From Cloacimonetes bacterium UBA5835 (lineage in GTDB: Bacteria > Cloacimonadota > Cloacimonadia > Cloacimonadales > Cloacimonadaceae), in NCBI GenBank assembly GCA_002432865.1, contig DJGX01000022.1, forward strand, positions 12,299-44,967: a stretch of DNA of 32,669 nucleotides, given 5' to 3'. The position numbers and the translations under genes were made by a program. Shown in pieces: positions 25,220 through 32,627 of the stretch; positions within the stretch are counted from its first letter, which is position 1, and each line of letters begins with the position of its first letter. Below the pieces are notes generated by a model. The model did not search any database and was not told the DNA's origin. It saw nothing but the letters and a program-made list of their open reading frames with translations.

Positions 25220-25468
25220 GTGAAAGTGAGTATAGAACAAAATAAAATCAATGAGATGAGCTTTGAAGAATCCTTAAAAGAACTGGAAAAAATTGTGGAA
25301 CGCTTATCCACTGGTGAAACCAGTTTGGATGAACTGCTTTCTTTATATGAAGCAGGTGTAGCTTATTTAAAACACTGTCAAAGTAGGCTCGGTGCTGCTG
25401 AGGCAAAAATTAAAATCTTAAGTGAACAGCTTTCCCCACGCCTGGATACAGAGGGTAATAATGGATAG
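25220..25468 (+). CDS. xseB: Exodeoxyribonuclease VII small subunit
   Basis: An 82-residue coiled-coil protein. 'MSFEESLKELEKIVERLSTGETSLDELLSLYEAGVAYLKHC'-type sequence is the full XseB signature (FEE...LE.IV..LE.G...L...L..YE.G..L...C). Several copies wrap the helical arm of each XseA subunit; the complex degrades single-stranded DNA. The large subunit gene is not adjacent. The start is GTG at 25220 or 25226; the upstream AAGGAG and GAGG fit either. Its end overlaps ispA by 8 bases, a linkage of xseB with ispA also common in proteobacteria. Confidence 0.94.
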   Translation: MKVSIEQNKINEMSFEESLKELEKIVERLSTGETSLDELLSLYEAGVAYLKHCQSRLGAAEAKIKILSEQLSPRLDTEGNNG

Positions 25469-26351
25469 AAAAACACTTCTTAAGAAGGATATGAAAGAAA
25501 AGCAGGAACTGGTAAATATCATCCTGGATAGATTTCTGCCCCGTAAAGATGAATATCCGAAAGACTTGCATAAGGCTATGCGCTACAGTATTTTTGCTGG
25601 TGGAAAACGCTTAAGACCATATTTAACAATGACGACTTTCGAAATGTTTAATCCTGAGGTCGAACTTATCACTCCTGTTGCTGCTGCCATAGAAATGATT
25701 CATACTTATTCACTGATTCATGATGACCTTCCCGATATTGATGATGATGAATTTAGACGCGGTAAACAATCCTGCCATACTGTTTTTGGGGAAGGCATTG
25801 CTTTATTGGCAGGTGATGCCTTATTGATAAGTGCATTTGAATTAGTTACTTTAGCGGAACTGGATGCCAAGCTGAAAGTTCAATTGGTTAAGGAACTGGC
25901 ACAAGAAGTTGGCATCAAAGGTTTAATTGCTGGTCAGATGGTAGATATAGAATCTGAAGGTAAACAGGTGGATAAAAAAACCCTATCCTATATTCATGAG
26001 AATAAAACTGCGCGTTTAATCAATATCTGTTTGCGTTTTGGAGCTCTTGCTGGTGAAGCACAAGAAGAAGAACTAAAGATTCTGGACAGCTATGGAAAAC
26101 TAATTGGAATGGTTTTTCAGATTGTGGATGACCTTTTGGATATTGAAGGAACCCAGGAAGATCTCGGAAAAAGCATTGGTAAAGATATGGATAGGGAAAA
26201 AGCTACTTTTCCTTCGGTGTATGGAATAGCTGAATCACATGAAATGGCAAAAGAAATGACGGAACAGGCAAGACAGGTTATTGCTCCCTTAGGTGAAAAA
26301 GCACTGAAATTGGATATCTTGGCGGAATATCTATTAAGTAGGAAGGGATGA
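25461..26351 (+). CDS. ispA: Polyprenyl (farnesyl/geranylgeranyl) diphosphate synthase
   Basis: A 296-residue trans-prenyltransferase joining IPP to allylic diphosphates for quinone, undecaprenyl or other isoprenoid precursors. The first Asp-rich motif, 'IHDDLPDIDDDEFRRG' (86-101), has the two-residue insertion typical of bacterial FPP synthases; the second is 'VDDLLDIEG'. 'GGKRLRPYL' (47-55) and 'GLIAGQMVD' are also present. The region before the first motif ('HTYSLIHDD') closely resembles E. coli IspA, so FPP as product is likely, but GGPP cannot be excluded. It starts inside xseB (8-base overlap) and ends overlapping dut by 4 bases. Confidence 0.94.
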   Translation: MDRKTLLKKDMKEKQELVNIILDRFLPRKDEYPKDLHKAMRYSIFAGGKRLRPYLTMTTFEMFNPEVELITPVAAAIEMIHTYSLIHDDLPDIDDDEFRRGKQSCHTVFGEGIALLAGDALLISAFELVTLAELDAKLKVQLVKELAQEVGIKGLIAGQMVDIESEGKQVDKKTLSYIHENKTARLINICLRFGALAGEAQEEELKILDSYGKLIGMVFQIVDDLLDIEGTQEDLGKSIGKDMDREKATFPSVYGIAESHEMAKEMTEQARQVIAPLGEKALKLDILAEYLLSRKG

Positions 26352-26782
26352 AAATCGCTATACAAAAATTGACTAATACTGCTATTCTGCCTCAAAGAAT
26401 GACGGAACAATCTTCCGGCTTTGATCTTTTTGCCGATATATTGGAATCTGTAAATTTGGAGCCCTATCAGCGAAAAGCAATTCCCTGTGGTATAGCTGTC
26501 GAAATACCAATTGGTTATGAAGCTCAAATTAGACCCCGTAGTGGTTTGTCCCTAGGTTCAGGTTTAAGTGTTTTAAACAGTCCAGGTACAATTGATTCCG
26601 ATTACCGCGGTGAAATAAAAGTGATTCTGATTAATTTGAGCGATCAAGCAATGATTATTGAACCCCAAATGCGAATAGCACAAATGGTATTCTGTCCGAT
26701 AGTTATTCCCGAACTATGTGAAACCTCAATTCTTAACCAAAGTAAAAGACAGGAAGGTGGTTTTGGTCACACAGGAAAGTGA
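26348..26782 (+). CDS. dut: dUTP diphosphatase
   Basis: A 144-residue trimeric dUTPase that hydrolyses dUTP to dUMP, keeping uracil out of DNA. All five motifs are present in order: 'SSGFDLFAD' (22-30), 'RPRSGLSL' (62-69), 'NSPGTIDSDYRGEIKV' (77-92, catalytic D83), 'RIAQMVF' (109-115) and the glycine-rich C-terminal 'RQEGGFGHTGK'. The last motif has QE/H in place of the more common GxG/S pattern but keeps Arg and Phe. It is fused translationally to ispA by a 4-base ATGA overlap and is followed by nadA 4 bases later. Confidence 0.95.
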   Translation: MKIAIQKLTNTAILPQRMTEQSSGFDLFADILESVNLEPYQRKAIPCGIAVEIPIGYEAQIRPRSGLSLGSGLSVLNSPGTIDSDYRGEIKVILINLSDQAMIIEPQMRIAQMVFCPIVIPELCETSILNQSKRQEGGFGHTGK

Positions 26783-26786
26783 AAAA

Positions 26787-27698
26787 ATGAATAAAGATGA
26801 ATTAATTCAAGAAATTAAAAGCCTGAAGAAAGACAAAGATGCTCTTATTTTGGCTCATAACTATCAAATCGTGGAAGTTCAAGAAATTGCTGACTATCGA
26901 GGTGATTCATTACAGCTGGCAATGTTGGCTTCGGAACTGAAAGCGCCGAAAATTGTTTTCTGTGGTGTTAAATTTATGGCAGAAACAGCTGCAATTCTAA
27001 ATCCAGAATCAACAATTCTGCTTCCGGCTATGGATGCTGGATGTCCTATGGCTGATATGATTGATGAAAATCAGCTGAAGGCATTTAAACAAAATTATCC
27101 CGGCTCACCAGTTGTCTGCTATGTAAATTCTTCTGTAGAAGTAAAAGCGGAAAGTGATATCTGCTGTACTTCATCCAATGCTGTAAAAGTTATCAATTCC
27201 ATAAATACTGACAAGCCAATTTTATTTGTTCCAGACCGTAATTTAGGCTCCTGGGCTGCCAAACAGACAGGAAAAAATGTAATACCCTGGGATGGTTACT
27301 GTCTTGTCCATCAATGGGGTTTCACAGAAGAAGATGTTCGATCTCTAAAAAGTAAATATCCTTCGCATAAATTGCTGGTGCATCCAGAATGTGATCCTAC
27401 CATTGTAAAATATGCCGATTTTGTGATGTCCACAGGAGGAATGATTAACTGGATGAAAGAAAACGATAAGGCCATAATTGCTACAGAAATTGGGCTGGTT
27501 GAATATCTTCAACACATACATCCGGAAAAATCTATTATTCCACTTTCTAATAAGGCGATCTGCAAAAATATGAAGAAGACAACTTTGGAACATATATACA
27601 AGGCGTTAAAATACGATCAATACGCCATTGAAGTGAAAACGGACATTGCTCAAAAGGCAAAAATAGCGATCGATAGAATGTTAGAGCTCTCCAAGTAA
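26787..27698 (+). CDS. nadA: Quinolinate synthase
   Basis: A 303-residue [4Fe-4S] enzyme making quinolinate from iminoaspartate and DHAP in NAD synthesis. Cluster cysteines are C86 ('DAGCPMAD'), C172 ('DGYCLVHQ') and C259 ('AICKNMK'), spaced as in Thermotoga NadA (81/168/254). 'LAHNYQ' (22-27), 'FCGVKFMAET', 'YVNSSVEVKAESD' and 'STGGMI' are other signatures. The start is the ATG at 26787 behind AGGAAAG; an earlier frame inside dut is rejected. The partner genes nadB and nadC are not in the window. Confidence 0.95.
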   Translation: MNKDELIQEIKSLKKDKDALILAHNYQIVEVQEIADYRGDSLQLAMLASELKAPKIVFCGVKFMAETAAILNPESTILLPAMDAGCPMADMIDENQLKAFKQNYPGSPVVCYVNSSVEVKAESDICCTSSNAVKVINSINTDKPILFVPDRNLGSWAAKQTGKNVIPWDGYCLVHQWGFTEEDVRSLKSKYPSHKLLVHPECDPTIVKYADFVMSTGGMINWMKENDKAIIATEIGLVEYLQHIHPEKSIIPLSNKAICKNMKKTTLEHIYKALKYDQYAIEVKTDIAQKAKIAIDRMLELSK

Positions 27699-27739
27699 AC
27701 AAATGATTACTTTCTTAAAATAACCAAAAGGATTAAGCA

Positions 27740-28606
27740 ATGAAAACCCGCTATCTACTTATCCTGTTTACTCTTATCGTCCTTTTTGGTGCTTGGCTAT
27801 ATCTGAGCTACCAAATAGGGATAAGCGAAACAGATAAATTGGAAAAACTGGCAAACTTGCCAATTTATGCTTATGTGGCTGATACTACACAAGTTGCTGC
27901 AATATTATCGGAATTGAAACCTGTTCCCGGAATTAAAAATGTGGTTTATGAAACACCTATGCAAGCTGCTTCTGAACTTATTCAAGCATACGCTTTACCA
28001 ATTACTGAAGAAATGATCAGTGATTATGCTTTGCCAGCTATAATTACGATTAACTTGGAGCCCAATCGTGAATCTATTAGCAGTAAACCAATTATAATGG
28101 ATATATTGCGTTCTCATCTTCCAGAAGCAGATATTGATAGTCAATCCAGTGCTTATCGAATTATTATTGAAGAACTTAAGCACCTGGATTTGTATAACAT
28201 CGTTTTTAATGTTGTTATCGGGATCTTGATTCTGATTATTTATATCTTCAGTCGTACTACTCTGGAATTGCATAAGTTGTTTCACTATAAAGGTAATAAA
28301 CATAGTGCGATTGAAAACATTCGCTTGCAAAGACAAAGTGTGAAACATACTTGGTTAATGCTTTTGGTGCCATTACCCATTTGTTTGATTGGCTATTTTG
28401 CCTGGATTTATTTTAAACCCTTGCCTCAGCTGATTCCTTATTGGGTGTTTTTAGTTCAGGCTGCTGCTGCTATTTTGGGAACTTTGATCAATCATTTTAT
28501 TTTGCATAGTTTCGAGCGACAGATGGTTATGGAAGAAAATCCTATTGAAGTTATCTATCAAAAAAACAACGGAACGGAAGATAATAATGATACGCCACTT
28601 ACCTAA
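27740..28606 (+). CDS. FtsX-like integral membrane protein
   Basis: A 288-residue protein with the FtsX plan: TM1 (about 5-22), an extracytoplasmic domain (about 40-145) with 'ILSELKPVPGIKNVVYETPMQAASEL'-like sequence (compare the 'l..i.gV..v.y.sk.eA' pattern of FtsX) and 'ALPAIITI', then TM2 (about 153-170), TM3 (205-226) and TM4 (233-253). FtsX works with the ATPase FtsE to control peptidoglycan hydrolases during division. No ftsE is next to it, which is unusual. It lies 41 bases after nadA with an AAAGGA site and overlaps pgsA by 20 bases. A degenerate permease of the same fold is the alternative. Confidence 0.62.
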   Translation: MKTRYLLILFTLIVLFGAWLYLSYQIGISETDKLEKLANLPIYAYVADTTQVAAILSELKPVPGIKNVVYETPMQAASELIQAYALPITEEMISDYALPAIITINLEPNRESISSKPIIMDILRSHLPEADIDSQSSAYRIIIEELKHLDLYNIVFNVVIGILILIIYIFSRTTLELHKLFHYKGNKHSAIENIRLQRQSVKHTWLMLLVPLPICLIGYFAWIYFKPLPQLIPYWVFLVQAAAAILGTLINHFILHSFERQMVMEENPIEVIYQKNNGTEDNNDTPLT

Positions 28607-29144
28607 TCTTTTAACAATCTTCCGGATTTTGTTAGTGCCGATTTTTCTTTATACGGTGTTTTTAACGCAATACCAATCAAGGATATTAGTTGCCCTAGTT
28701 ATTTTTATTGTAGCCAGCTTAACCGATTACCTGGATGGAAAGATTGCCCGTAAACTAAATTTGATTAGCGATTTTGGTAAAATTATGGACCCTTTGGCAG
28801 ATAAACTGATTGTCCTATCTGCTTTAGCTGCTTTATGTTGGCTTCCTCCATTTCAGGTTAGTATTATCGTTTTCTTTGTTATTTTTCTACGCGAACTGGT
28901 GATTACTATTATGCGCGAAGTCTATCAAAAAAAAGGAATCGTAGTAGCTGCCGATATTTTCGGTAAATTAAAAACATTTTTACAGATGGCCGGAATAATT
29001 ATCGCTTTTGCGTTTTGGGCTTTTTGTGATCCTGTCTCACCGGTAGTTATTCTTATTGTTAATATTTGGTTTTGGTTTGTGGCACTTATTACGGTGCTGA
29101 GTGGTTTGAACTATTTAAAAGCTACAAAGAAAGAAAGGAGCTAA
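28587..29144 (+). CDS. pgsA: CDP-diacylglycerol-glycerol-3-phosphate 3-phosphatidyltransferase
   Basis: A 185-residue multi-pass inner-membrane enzyme making phosphatidylglycerol phosphate. The CDP-alcohol phosphotransferase signature DGxxARxxxxxxxxGxxxDxxxD is intact: D50-G51, A54-R55, G64, D68 and D72 in 'DYLDGKIARKLNLI' and 'SDFGKIMDPLADKL'. The N-terminal 'RHLPNLLTIFRILLVPIF' is the typical start of PgsA. The ATG at 28587 lies 20 bases inside the FtsX-like gene; a longer frame is rejected because it would extend deeper into that gene. It is followed 2 bases later by a lipoprotein gene. Confidence 0.93.
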   Translation: MIRHLPNLLTIFRILLVPIFLYTVFLTQYQSRILVALVIFIVASLTDYLDGKIARKLNLISDFGKIMDPLADKLIVLSALAALCWLPPFQVSIIVFFVIFLRELVITIMREVYQKKGIVVAADIFGKLKTFLQMAGIIIAFAFWAFCDPVSPVVILIVNIWFWFVALITVLSGLNYLKATKKERS

Positions 29145-29146
29145 CT

Positions 29147-30208
29147 ATGCGTAAGTATATACTTTTCATCCCGCTATTATTCGTTCTTTTTGCTTGCACC
29201 CAAGAAAAGGGTAAAATAGACCGCTATACTATTTATGATAAAGTAATTGATCATTCCAAACCTTTGGCTATGGGCGATGATAGAGATGTTTATGTATTTT
29301 GCGATTCGATAAATTGGACAGGACTTAAACCCTTTATTGGCAGCGCGATAGAGCAACAAATCAATATTGTTTATCCGGAAAAGTACTTTAACCTGATTAT
29401 GGCAGATATCAAGGATGCCCAAAAGCTCTCCAAATATAAGAACCTGTTATATATTGGGCATCTGGATAGCGATCTGCCTGTTTCTACCTTTGTGCAAAAA
29501 TCTCTTAGTAAAGATTTTATAAAACGAGTGCAAAATAGCGGAGGAGATCTTTTTGCAGCTGAAAATGCCAATTGCTGCGATCAAATTGCCCTTTTCCTCT
29601 TAGGAAAGGATGCTAAAACTTTACAAAAAGTAGGCGCCTTACAAGCCGAAAATATTTTTGCTCTGCTCTTGAAACGCTTCACCCAAAGACAGGGTTACTA
29701 TGCCTATCAGGGAAAAGTGATTGATCCCTCCTTTTTTGATAAATATCCTTTTTCCCTTAAAATTCCCGATACCTATCGTTTGTATTCCAATGACTCTGCT
29801 GGCAGATTTCTAAGCTTTATATATAGAGCTAGAATGGAAAATCGAGAAGTTCCAGATAAATATATATCTATTTACTATGAACCTATGCCCGAAAATAAAG
29901 TTGACCTTGCTTGGTTGATTTCCAAACGCCAAGAGATTGGGCAGAAATATTTCGAAGGCGATGAATTCGATCCGGAACTTGTTCGCAAGGAACCATTCAA
30001 GTTTAAAAAACGCGATGGTTACCGTCTTCTGGGTGCCTGGAAAAATATGAAATACGCTATCGGAGGCGGTTTTCAAAGCTATGGTTTTTGGGATGAAAAA
30101 ACCAAAACTGCATATATAGTTGATAGCAGCGTCTTCTTTCCAGCTGGAGATAAGCTTCCTGTTTTATTGGAACTATATGTGATCTCCAATTCACTGGAAA
30201 TTAAATGA
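29147..30208 (+). CDS. DUF4837-family lipoprotein
   Basis: A 353-residue protein with a lipoprotein signal ending in the lipobox 'VLFAC' (lipidated C17). The body matches my recollection of DUF4837, a family known mainly from Bacteroidota: an early 'MGDDRDVYVFCDSINWTGL' segment, 'NIVYPEKYFNLIM', and a late 'GAWKNMKYAIGGGFQSYGFWDE'. Its molecular role is unknown; it should sit in the periplasm or on the outer membrane. The ATG at 29147 has AAAGGAG in front; the earlier frame inside pgsA is a shadow. It overlaps the next gene by 4 bases (ATGA), implying a functional link between the two lipoproteins. Confidence 0.85.
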   Translation: MRKYILFIPLLFVLFACTQEKGKIDRYTIYDKVIDHSKPLAMGDDRDVYVFCDSINWTGLKPFIGSAIEQQINIVYPEKYFNLIMADIKDAQKLSKYKNLLYIGHLDSDLPVSTFVQKSLSKDFIKRVQNSGGDLFAAENANCCDQIALFLLGKDAKTLQKVGALQAENIFALLLKRFTQRQGYYAYQGKVIDPSFFDKYPFSLKIPDTYRLYSNDSAGRFLSFIYRARMENREVPDKYISIYYEPMPENKVDLAWLISKRQEIGQKYFEGDEFDPELVRKEPFKFKKRDGYRLLGAWKNMKYAIGGGFQSYGFWDEKTKTAYIVDSSVFFPAGDKLPVLLELYVISNSLEIK

Positions 30209-31944
30209 ATAACTTCTTACCCACCAAGAAGTTACTATCTTGGCTAAATATTATTCTATTGTTTTTTTTGGCTGCCTGTGCTGGACCCCAAAAACAACCT
30301 CAAAGAAATATTATAGATAATTCCAAGCCCAATATCCCTTCCCTGTATTATTATATTTCTGCTTCTTTGCAATATTATGCAGGAGAATTTCTTGTTGCAG
30401 ATGACTACTATAAACTGGCTCTGGATCAAGATTATGGCAGCTATCAAATTAGGAAACAAATTCTAATTAATAGTGCGTTTGCGTTTTTTAATAATCAGCA
30501 GGATGCACAAACTACTGTAAGTCTATATGATAAAGCCAGGAAGGAAATCGATTTTGACAGCGACCTGCTTAATGTTGCCTATTCTATTTATAGCTATACC
30601 AATAATGAAGAAGGGCTTGCTTGGGTTATTGCTGAAAGTGTTTTATATTATCCTTCTACGATTAGTTATCTACGCAAATTTTATCTGGAATATAGCAAAA
30701 ATAAAAAAGCTGATATTCAATATTTAGAGCTTGCCTATAAATATGCGGATCATAATCCTGAGGACCTGATTCTTACTGCCAAAATGTATTCATTAGTTAA
30801 TTCTAAACGCTCGGCAGCTATTTTGAAAGAAGCTTATATACTAGAGCCAAAACCGGAAACAGATAATTTGCTAAATGAAATTATCCTTAAGTATTTGGGT
30901 AAAGAGGAAGCGCAAAATAAATTCCTGGCTTATCAGTATCCCATAGATAAAGAGCAGATGCTATCTTTTTTACTAATGGCAAATCAAAACCGGCAATTCG
31001 AAATTGTTAACTCCCTAAATAATCAGATATTTAAAACCGGCGATCTGGCTCTTTTAAGTGAGCTGGCTTTATCTGCTTATCTTGCAGATGAAACAGATAT
31101 TTTACAGGAGTTATCCAGATTCCTGTTGCAAATAAATCCTGAACCAAATATCAATTCACAGGTAGCTATTATTCTCTTTGCCGAAGCTCTGTTCTCTGAT
31201 AATCTACAGGAACCAATCATTTATACAGATTATTTCTGTTCAGCTTCAGACCTGCAGGATGCTATCATATTCGCAATGCTGAAATATTCTATGAAAACTA
31301 AATCTAAAGAAATAAATTCTGAATTCTCCGCAGATTTGGTTCTATCTGTGCAAAAGCGTTTACCGGAAAGTGTTTTTGCCGATTATCTTAAGATTGCAGC
31401 AAAAGCTAACACTGTGGAAGATCAAGATTTTCTACAGGCAAGAGCAAATCTATGTAATTACTTTCTACAGAAGAATCTGGGTGAATTGGACGACTGGACT
31501 TTTCTCCTGCAATATTATCATCAGCAGAATAGGCAGGAAGAGAAAATCACCCTGCTGCGAAAAGCTATAAATATATACCCCGATAATCCTCTCTTTCTAA
31601 ACGACTTGGGTTATACTTTGCTGGATTTTTCGGAACACTTAAATGAAGCCGGTTTGCTGATTCAAAGAGCAGTAGCTTTGGACCCGGCAAATGCTTATTA
31701 TCAAGATAGCTTGGCTTGGTATTATTATCTAACTTCCGATTTTAATAGTGCTTTGGAACATATTAATTTGCCAATGCAATTAAAAGATATGCCAGCAGAA
31801 ATCTCTTACCATATCGGGATGATTCTTATTGCCAATCAAAAAAACGAAGAAGCAATGAAATATCTGCAAGCCGTAACGGAAGATCAAACCAACCCTCTCT
31901 ATCAGGAAAAAGCCAGACAGGCATTAGAAGAACTGCAAAAATAG
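30205..31944 (+). CDS. TPR-repeat lipoprotein
   Basis: A 579-residue protein with a lipobox 'FFLAAC' (lipidated C25). A long helical-repeat body follows. The best-defined TPR units are at the C-terminus: 'ALEHI', 'AGLLIQRAVALDPANAYYQD' and 'LNDLGYTLLDFSEHLNEA', a pattern shared with TPR outer-membrane lipoproteins that end in 'DSLAWYYY'-type repeats. Such proteins scaffold envelope complexes (for example BamD- or PilF-like assembly factors); which one applies here is not clear. It is translationally coupled to the DUF4837 lipoprotein gene and closes the long plus-strand operon. No plus-strand terminator follows closely; the nearest hairpin is at 32133-32167. Confidence 0.85.
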   Translation: MNNFLPTKKLLSWLNIILLFFLAACAGPQKQPQRNIIDNSKPNIPSLYYYISASLQYYAGEFLVADDYYKLALDQDYGSYQIRKQILINSAFAFFNNQQDAQTTVSLYDKARKEIDFDSDLLNVAYSIYSYTNNEEGLAWVIAESVLYYPSTISYLRKFYLEYSKNKKADIQYLELAYKYADHNPEDLILTAKMYSLVNSKRSAAILKEAYILEPKPETDNLLNEIILKYLGKEEAQNKFLAYQYPIDKEQMLSFLLMANQNRQFEIVNSLNNQIFKTGDLALLSELALSAYLADETDILQELSRFLLQINPEPNINSQVAIILFAEALFSDNLQEPIIYTDYFCSASDLQDAIIFAMLKYSMKTKSKEINSEFSADLVLSVQKRLPESVFADYLKIAAKANTVEDQDFLQARANLCNYFLQKNLGELDDWTFLLQYYHQQNRQEEKITLLRKAINIYPDNPLFLNDLGYTLLDFSEHLNEAGLLIQRAVALDPANAYYQDSLAWYYYLTSDFNSALEHINLPMQLKDMPAEISYHIGMILIANQKNEEAMKYLQAVTEDQTNPLYQEKARQALEELQK

Positions 31945-31958
31945 ACCTCTACTATTAA

Positions 31959-32115
31959 AAGACCTGTAAGATCCAAGAAAGTGAGTTTTTTTTGATTTGG
32001 CTAAAAAAGGGCTTTACGGATCAAGGACATTTGGTAAGACAAGACCTGCAAGATTCCAGAAAGTGAGTTTTTTTTGATTTGGCTTAAAGAGGTCTTTACG
32101 GATCAGGGACATTTG
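31959..32115 (+). repeat. Two tandem copies of a 75-base sequence at an 82-base period
   Basis: Copy 1 is 31959-32033 and copy 2 is 32041-32115. They match at about 68 of 75 positions without gaps. Each begins AAGACCTG, contains a run of eight T's in GAGTTTTTTTTGATTTGG, and ends TTTACGGATCA-GGACATTTG. They directly follow the TPR lipoprotein gene. Confidence 0.85.
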
Positions 32116-32132
32116 CTTAGTTATATTACTAT

Positions 32133-32167
32133 AAAAAAAATAAGAGCCACTCCGCTCAGCTCTTATT
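32133..32167 (-). terminator. Rho-independent terminator, minus-strand orientation
   Basis: On the minus strand a perfect 9-base stem (AATAAGAGC with GCTCTTATT) around an 11-base loop is followed by a run of T's, 8 in all. It lies 14 bases after the stop codon of the minus-strand frame ending at 32181, which supports a minus-strand transcript. It could also stop plus-strand read-through from the TPR operon. Confidence 0.68.
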
Positions 32168-32180
32168 ATATGGCTGATCA

Positions 32181-32480
32181 TCAACATTGCCTGCTATTTG
32201 ACCAGTTCACATATTTCTCAGCGGACAGGCACTCCAGATGCTTCACATAGATATTATAATTTTTTTCCTCTGTCTGCCCACTCTTTTTTTCTCTGCCTTC
32301 TGCTTTTCCATATTTAGCTATCATTATTTGCAATTCCGTCTTTATTTTGTCTTTGGTTTTTGCTTCAACGGGTTTAAACCCGTCGTTAGTATCTGTCGTT
32401 CCTAACGGAACTAATACTAAAACAAAAGAAATATAAGATGATTGTATCTTTCTCTTTTCGAGGGGCTTACGCCACCATCG
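32181..32480 (-). pseudogene. Open reading-frame remnant, minus strand
   Basis: An uninterrupted minus-strand frame of 99 codons ends in TGA at 32181-32183 and is followed at once by a good terminator. It has no start codon near its 5' end: the first ATG is codon 53 (32324), which would leave a 47-residue basic peptide beginning MIAKYGKAEGREKK and ending NSRQC. The upstream half runs through a REP-like palindrome, where the frame translates as 'VPLGTTDTNDGFKPVEA', so that part is probably not protein. A second short minus frame (32467-32583, 38 residues, beginning MKLLMTLFKDREKNK) lies upstream in another frame. I read this as a decayed or interrupted gene; no family is recognised. Confidence 0.3.
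32366..32420. repeat. REP-like double-hairpin element
   Basis: The first palindrome, ACGGGTTTAAACCCGT (32368-32383), is perfect over 16 bases. A nested hairpin follows, with outer arms TTAGTAT (32386-32392) and ATACTAA (32414-32420) and inner arms GTTCC (32398-32402) and GGAAC (32407-32411). Two adjacent stems of this kind resemble bacterial REP/BIME elements. Confidence 0.6.
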
Positions 32481-32500
32481 CTATAATTGTATCTCCCTTT

Positions 32501-32604
32501 GAGTTAAAATCGGCTTTACTCGTGATCTTCCATACAATTTTATTCTTTTCCCTATCTTTGAACAATGTCATTAATAATTTCATAGAAAAGGCCGATTTTG
32601 ACTT
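32501..32604. repeat. Inverted repeat pair flanking 70 bases
   Basis: Arms 32501-32517 and 32588-32604 match at 14 of 17 positions in reverse complement around a shared core GCCGATTTT. They could be the ends of a small decayed element. Confidence 0.45.
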
Positions 32605-32606
32605 AA

Positions 32607-32627
32607 AGCCGACAGCGGACAGCCGAC
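32607..32627 (+). repeat. Three tandem 7-base repeats
   Basis: AGCCGAC, AGCGGAC and AGCCGAC run head to tail near the right edge. The same AGCGGACAG word also occurs near 32219-32227. Confidence 0.5.
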
